Shown in pieces: positions 59,890 to 64,000 of a stretch of 64,000 bases of DNA. Numbering within the stretch: the first letter of the stretch is position 1; each line of letters starts with the position of its first letter. The position numbers were made by a program, and so were the translations under genes. The DNA lies in the NCBI RefSeq assembly GCF_001435975.1, contig NZ_AYYR01000009.1:113672-177671 (forward strand), read 5' to 3'. The stretch is from Secundilactobacillus collinoides DSM 20515 = JCM 1123. Its GTDB lineage: Bacteria > Bacillota > Bacilli > Lactobacillales > Lactobacillaceae. Below the pieces are notes generated by a model, which worked only from the letters and a program-made list of their open reading frames with translations, had not been told where the DNA came from and did no database searches.

Positions 59890-61104
59890 TTGGAAGAAAG
59901 AGTTCAAACGCAACTTAAAAACCAGTTTTTGAGGCGGGGTCGTTGGACGATGCTTGGTTTATTGGCATTGGTCTACCTATTTTCACTGGCAGTTAGCTAT
60001 TGGTTTAACAGGTCACTCAATAATCCGGCATTTTACGCGGGCTTCTTGATGTTTGTACAACTCATGATCATGGTCTGTGCCAAATGGATCCTCAAATGGG
60101 GCAACTATTATGTGCTTCAGATCAGTCAGATCTTAGTGACGGTACTGATGGCCTTTATAATGCAGAACCCAACCGGTTCATTTTCGTTGCTAATTGGTAC
60201 GATTCCGGTTTTAGTGATTGAAGATATTCCATTGGGCGGCTTTCACGGACGCTTTCTCATATCAGAAGTTATCTGGGTCTATGCGATTGGTATTTTAGTG
60301 ATTGGGGCAATTACCGAACCGTTGTTAAGTGTGTTTTATCTTCTTGAGGCCATCGTCGCGGTAGCCTTGCTGACGTACTACTATTACAAACCGGTCTACG
60401 AGAACAATTACAAAACGTTGCAACTGCAGCAAATGAATTCTGAACTGGATTTTGCCTATCAAAAGGTCGAACAACTTACTGTCGCCGAGGAGCGGCAAAA
60501 GGTTGCCCGTGACCTTCATGACACACTGACGCAGGATCTGGTCGGCATCAGTATGGAACTCGCTATCATGGATGGCTATGCTGCTAATGATCAACCCGAT
60601 AAGGTAATTGAACAGCTGCATCACGTGCAGCAATTGACGACACAATCGATCAAAGAATCACGGGCGATGATTGATGACTACCGTAATGTGACACCAGAAA
60701 ATGCCACAGTTGGCCTACGACTGCGCATTTTGGAGCAAACGGCTCTCATTCAGGCAAAGTACGGGTTGACCACCAAAGTGGCCATCAGCGAGGATATCGT
60801 TTTATCTGGCGAACTGCTGGTGGACGTTGTTCGGATGGTGACAGAAGCCTTGATGAACGTTGTGAAACATGCCGAGATTTCCGAAGCCAAAGTCAGTGCA
60901 GTTCAAAAGGGGCGTGACCTGATCATCAGTGTTGAAAATCACGGCAAGCCGTTTCCGGAAAAGGCTAAAACGCCAGCGGGGCACTTTGGTCTTAAAGGCA
61001 TGCGCGAACGGGCACAGCACCACGGCGGCGACATTCAAATTTTGAGTTTGCCGGACACTGGGACCGTTGTTAGAATAAGAGTAAAAATGGAGGCGAAATC
61101 ATGA
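59890..61104 (+). CDS. LiaS/DesK-like sensor histidine kinase
   Basis: 404 aa. Five or six membrane helices (20-165) with little extracellular sequence, a coiled linker, then HisKA_3 with H210 (VARDLHDTLTQDL) and an ATPase domain (NVVKHAE, GHFGLKGMRERAQHHGG). Such kinases sense the membrane itself (envelope stress, lipid order). TTG 59890 is the start, seven bases after a G-run. The response regulator overlaps it by four bases. Confidence 0.88.
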   Translation: MEERVQTQLKNQFLRRGRWTMLGLLALVYLFSLAVSYWFNRSLNNPAFYAGFLMFVQLMIMVCAKWILKWGNYYVLQISQILVTVLMAFIMQNPTGSFSLLIGTIPVLVIEDIPLGGFHGRFLISEVIWVYAIGILVIGAITEPLLSVFYLLEAIVAVALLTYYYYKPVYENNYKTLQLQQMNSELDFAYQKVEQLTVAEERQKVARDLHDTLTQDLVGISMELAIMDGYAANDQPDKVIEQLHHVQQLTTQSIKESRAMIDDYRNVTPENATVGLRLRILEQTALIQAKYGLTTKVAISEDIVLSGELLVDVVRMVTEALMNVVKHAEISEAKVSAVQKGRDLIISVENHGKPFPEKAKTPAGHFGLKGMRERAQHHGGDIQILSLPDTGTVVRIRVKMEAKS

Positions 61105-61745
61105 GCCAAAAGGGCACGGTAATGATTGTTGACGACCATCCAATCGTTCGTGAAGGACTTGAAATGCTGATTAATATGAACCCGACTTTAACCGTTGTAG
61201 CGAGTGTTGCAGATGGCGAAGCAGCGGAAGCTAAACTGCAGTCGCTTTCTTTGGTACCTGATATTATCGTGGTTGACCTGCAACTGCCAAAATTAAATGG
61301 TGTCGATCTCATTAAACAAATCAAGAAGAAAACAAAAATTCTGATTTTATCTACGGAAATTAATGATGAGATTGTGACACACATGGCCGACTATGGTATT
61401 TGTGGGTATTTGTTAAAGAGTGAGGAGCCCAACACAATTGTCAGTGAGCTTGCCAAACTTATTAAAGATCCGAAATACGTTGCTGTTAGCGATGAAGTGA
61501 CAGCCCGACTGATTTCCTTGACAGCTTCTAATCAACGGGATTCTTTAATTCAACTGACCGATAAGCAGATCACGCTGCTTGAAATGGTTTCTCAAGGCAA
61601 GACTAACAAAGAGATCGCCAAAAGCATGTTTGTTACTGACCGGACGATTAAATTATATCTAACGGAAATCTATGAGATCCTCGATGTTTCGAATCGGGCT
61701 CAGGCGATTGCTGTTGCTGTAAAAGAGGGTATTATCGTTCCTTGA
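61101..61745 (+). CDS. NarL/LiaR-like response regulator
   Basis: 214 aa. Receiver with D59 (VVDLQLP) and K in LLKSEE; LuxR-type HTH at the C terminus (TDKQITLLEMVSQGKTNKEIAKSMF). ATGA overlap with the kinase gene. Probable targets are the small membrane proteins just downstream and the MMPL gene upstream. Confidence 0.9.
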   Translation: MSQKGTVMIVDDHPIVREGLEMLINMNPTLTVVASVADGEAAEAKLQSLSLVPDIIVVDLQLPKLNGVDLIKQIKKKTKILILSTEINDEIVTHMADYGICGYLLKSEEPNTIVSELAKLIKDPKYVAVSDEVTARLISLTASNQRDSLIQLTDKQITLLEMVSQGKTNKEIAKSMFVTDRTIKLYLTEIYEILDVSNRAQAIAVAVKEGIIVP

Positions 61746-61795
61746 TGCGTTACCGGCGTACACACAAATAACGATTGGAAATGAACTAAAAAAGC

Positions 61796-61838
61796 GCCAC
61801 CTGAAAATTCTTACGCGGATTTTTAGGTGGTTTTTTTG
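61796..61838 (+). terminator. Intrinsic terminator of the two-component operon
   Basis: GCCACCTGAAAA / TTTTTAGGTGG plus seven T. No gene in 61839-62049. Confidence 0.85.
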
Positions 61839-62049
61839 TGTCACGCAGCCGTTTATTCAGTTGAAACGGTTGTGAAAAGGCGCTTTCTCACCAACAACGC
61901 AAAAACTAGTGCCATGAGACCGCAGGCAAATGCATACAACGATTCTGACATTAATTAACAATTCAGCAACATTACACAAACATTTCGCTAACAATCAAAA
62001 GCCATAATAGAGTCATCAACTTAGGAATAGCTCATTAGGAGGCTTAAAT

Positions 62050-62429
62050 ATGGAAAAGAAAAGTATTGTTAATTTGTTTATGGGAACCTTCAGCGGCGTT
62101 TTGTTTGCAATCGGAATGTGATGAGTATGGTGCCATTGTTTCATTTGCAGCTTGCCGGTATTGTAATAGGTTCGATTGGGTTATTGATTGGTTTAGTGCA
62201 GCTGATTGTGCATCGATGGATTGCCAATGGTGGTCGTTTCAAACTTACATTCAAATCGGTATTAGTTGGGCTATTCAGTGTTATCGCGTTAATTGTTTTT
62301 GGCGCTGGAATGGTCATGACAATGATCTGGGGGACATTCCTGCTGGGTGTTGGGGTTGGAATCCTTGGTATGGTTATGTTACTGAGCTTGATTCCCATGT
62401 TCAAGAATAGCAACCGGTCAAAGGCTTAA
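62050..62429 (+). pseudogene. Small membrane protein split by a frameshift (or coupled pair)
   Basis: AGGAGG leads into ATG 62050, a 23-codon frame (MEKKSIVNLFMGTFSGVLFA, then IGM) that stops at TGA 62119-62121. The next frame opens at GTG 62118 or ATG 62121 and runs 102 codons with three more helices. Together they make one four-helix protein of about 126 aa, a type I recall as intact in other lactobacilli, with a Cys codon where the break lies. One lost base at ATGTGATG would explain it; translational re-initiation at the overlap is the alternative. Confidence 0.55.
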
Positions 62430-62445
62430 ACGGAGGTAGATCAAA

Positions 62446-62556
62446 ATGAAAAATAACATCGTGAAACGCAATAGTAAAAACATTTTTAAAGGTTTATTGG
62501 TTCTTGGAAGTGTTGTCCTAATTGCACTCTTTCCGGCAATCAAGTTATTTCATTAG
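62446..62556 (+). CDS. Tiny membrane protein (36 aa)
   Basis: Basic N terminus (KNNIVKRNSKN), one membrane helix (13-32), short end KLFH. GGAGGT is eight bases before ATG 62446. Sits between the split gene and the 90-aa gene, so it belongs to the same operon. Function unknown. Confidence 0.65.
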   Translation: MKNNIVKRNSKNIFKGLLVLGSVVLIALFPAIKLFH

Positions 62557-62578
62557 ACTCAGTAAAGGAGAGCATACA

Positions 62579-62851
62579 ATGACAAAAAAACACTATCGAT
62601 TAAAAACACAGAGGGCTGATGGCACACCAACATTCAATGTGAAAATTGGCCGTCACCTTAAGCAAACAAACGACAAAATTGCTAAGGACATGTTTGCTGT
62701 TAACGATAAAATTAAAAATGGTGTTATGAGCACGTATATAAAAATAGAGAACGCCTTTGTGGATAGGTTTCTCGAAGAAGTGCCTGATGAGAAGATCAGC
62801 CATGCAGACTTTGCAGGTGCACAGCCCACTACGGTTGAACACGGGAAATAA
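62579..62851 (+). CDS. Small amphipathic protein of the envelope-stress operon
   Basis: 90 aa, soluble, basic front and a repeat-like helix around residues 38-65 (DKIAKDMFAVNDKIKNGV, then YIKIENAFVDRFLEE). The YxKIExxFVDxFL pattern recurs in small lactobacillar proteins linked to cell-envelope stress. AAAGGAG precedes ATG 62579. Last gene of the three-gene unit behind the two-component system. Confidence 0.6.
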   Translation: MTKKHYRLKTQRADGTPTFNVKIGRHLKQTNDKIAKDMFAVNDKIKNGVMSTYIKIENAFVDRFLEEVPDEKISHADFAGAQPTTVEHGK

Positions 62852-62988
62852 CGCGATGGTACGCGTTTGAAATTGTGAGTGTCGTGCGACCCATAAAAAT
62901 AAATCTGTGCGCGATTGACATTAAATGGTCATACCTGCATTTTGATTGCTGATTAACCATTAAAAAGAAGCGGCGTACAAGGTGGTAT

Positions 62989-63065
62989 AACCCCAGAATA
63001 GAAGGCGCTCTAGTTAGAAATCTTGAACAGATTTTTAGCAGGGGAGCACCTAATATTCTGGGGTT
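62989..63065 (+). repeat. Large hairpin, possibly a distant member of the repeat fold
   Basis: AACCCCAGAATA / TATTCTGGGGTT is a perfect 12-bp helix. Inside are AGG-GCTC / GAGC-CCT and TAGAAATCT / AGATTTTTA. The downstream flank GCGCACGTTTA matches the family A 3' tail, but no GGTT bulge is evident. The rest of 62852-63221 shows no gene. Confidence 0.5.
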
Positions 63066-63221
63066 GCTGTTTGGCGCACGTTTAAAATAGTTTGCTAAAT
63101 ACACTAAAATGCTAATTTTTAATTCAAAATAATTTTTGGCAGAGTCATGAATTTAAAAAAAGATCGTGGTACTAAGCACATGTATGTCGCCTTTTGATGG
63201 TCTAGTGAAGGAGGAGAGTAA

Positions 63222-63503
63222 GTGGAAAATTTGAAGCGGGAGTTGGCCGTGGTTATTGGTATTAGTTCGCAAATGGGCACAAACGTTGCGATACGATACG
63301 CGGCTGCAGGAGCAATGCTTGTTATCGCAGATGCCAGCGAGAAAAATTTAGCTGCTGTTGAGAAAAAAATAAAAGAAGGCGGTGGTGATGTCATTAGTAT
63401 TATTGCCGATACTTCAAGTGAATCAGGCGTTAAAAAAGTTATTCAGATAACTAAGAAAAGATATGGAAAACCCAATTTTGTTGTTATCATGCCTTCGGGT
63501 TGA
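63222..63503 (+). pseudogene. Truncated short-chain dehydrogenase
   Basis: 93 codons from GTG 63222 (GGAGG upstream). Cofactor loop IGISSQMGTNVA, then ADAS and IIADTSSESGV as in SDRs, but it stops at NFVVIMPSG where NNAG should begin. The catalytic Ser-Tyr-Lys and C-terminal half are missing. A gene remnant, unless the short product has another role. Confidence 0.7.
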
Positions 63504-63509
63504 TTTTTT

Positions 63510-64000
63510 TCAGTGAGTGACTTTAACGGCTCGACGTTCGTATTTGAAAGTAATCCACAGTCCGCCGATAGCAATCAACCCACCAATAACGAGTCCGAAT
63601 AATCCAGTTGAGAAATTTGCAACGGGTGAGTGTTCCATCGACAAAATGGCAAACTGAGTTAATACAATAGCGACGGCTGCGTTGGCCACATTGAAGGCTT
63701 TGATCAACTGAATTAACGGATTATGCAACTTTCGGGCACGAACTAAACTTGTTGCCGATGTACCCGTTTTGATAAAGCCCATAAAGGCTATCATATAAGT
63801 CAGATTGTTACTGAAACGTTCTTGATAGCCATGAAACAACATCAGTCCACTGAATCCGGCAAAGCTCAACCCAACAAGGGATAACAGTAAACCGCCAATC
63901 ACAATTTCATGATAGACGCCGAGCCTTTTTTCTGATGTTGTTGTTTTGCCAACGCGAATGAGTGTATAGCGATAGTAAAGCCAAGTTTTGGAAAAGACCA
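63510..64000 (-). CDS. Membrane protein, 5' end beyond the window
   Basis: The frame is open to the right edge: 163 codons are visible and the start is not. At least four helices are seen (for example FGLVIGGLIAIGGLWITF near the end). The visible upstream part (YTLIRVGKTTTSEKRLG) is cytoplasmic and basic. No family recognised. Confidence 0.6.
   Translation of the reverse strand, partial: VFSKTWLYYRYTLIRVGKTTTSEKRLGVYHEIVIGGLLLSLVGLSFAGFSGLMLFHGYQERFSNNLTYMIAFMGFIKTGTSATSLVRARKLHNPLIQLIKAFNVANAAVAIVLTQFAILSMEHSPVANFSTGLFGLVIGGLIAIGGLWITFKYERRAVKVTH

Noticed and set aside
62066-62410. 114-codon plus-strand frame
   Set aside because: Overlaps the membrane protein frames at 62050-62429, which have the ribosome site and helix pattern; this one is Cys/Trp-rich noise.

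Overview
The window reads as chromosomal DNA of a lactic acid bacterium of the family Lactobacillaceae. Pointers are a glutamate decarboxylase close to that of Lactobacillus brevis, PepF, PepV, a cinnamoyl esterase of the L. johnsonii type, Spx, FeoAB, many AAGGAG ribosome sites and frequent GTG/TTG starts. The brevis-like affiliation is inferred from remembered protein similarity, not from a search. I see no phage, plasmid or transposase genes.

Layout, left to right. 1-2 kb: a shikimate-type pair (aroB, SDR) behind the tail of an unknown gene. 2.5-4.3 kb: a leftward operon of a zinc-finger/DUF2087 regulator, a GIY-YIG-like protein and a CAT-like acetyltransferase, driven by a promoter that carries a dyad. 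4.4-13.6 kb: housekeeping and peptide functions (amidotransferase, cinnamoyl esterase, methyltransferase, XRE regulator, pepF, membrane-anchored hydrolase, a divergent RNase Y, a 5'-nucleotidase). 14-18.7 kb: gadB without an antiporter beside it, and a long Na+/H+ antiporter. 19-24.3 kb: an Spx lacking its CXXC redox switch, an orphan ATP-cone protein, a cell-wall hydrolase, a bile-salt-hydrolase-type gene broken by one stop codon, and two clusters of structured repeats. 24.8-28.3 kb: DUF1097 protein and preA/preT (reductive pyrimidine catabolism). 28.8-34.6 kb: feoA-feoB-Cys-rich peptide, an Fe-S assembly protein, an Rgg-like regulator and an NreBC-like oxygen/redox two-component system. 35-44 kb: two near-identical YfcC permeases flanking an MFS pump, a flavoprotein and a VanX-like dipeptidase, ending with pepV. 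45-53 kb: nnrE, repeats, marR, thrC, a tRNA-Arg, an SDR, a nitroreductase, a GlcG-type protein and a GH25 lysozyme. 53.5-57.3 kb: a NiaP-like transporter plus an orphan nadC, and an acyltransferase. 57.6-64 kb: an MMPL protein, a LiaSR/DesKR-like two-component system and small membrane proteins, one split by a frameshift, then a truncated SDR and a partial membrane protein.

The most interesting signal is a set of long intergenic hairpins in four places (19.6-21.0, 23.9-24.2, 45.8-46.3, 53.1-53.3 kb). Their sequences differ, but they fold to one plan: a closing helix with a GGAA/UGGA internal loop, a one-sided GGUU-type bulge, a second internal loop, and a long terminal hairpin. The closing helix changes by compensatory pairs between copies. 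At three sites the element starts within about four bases of a stop codon on the same strand. It is followed by shorter copies of its own 3' half, and in two cases then by an intrinsic terminator. I know no name for this element; it looks like a structured 3'-UTR RNA or a mobile RNA-like repeat.

All positions, motifs and folds were read by eye. Family names come from remembered sequence signatures and were not checked by database search.
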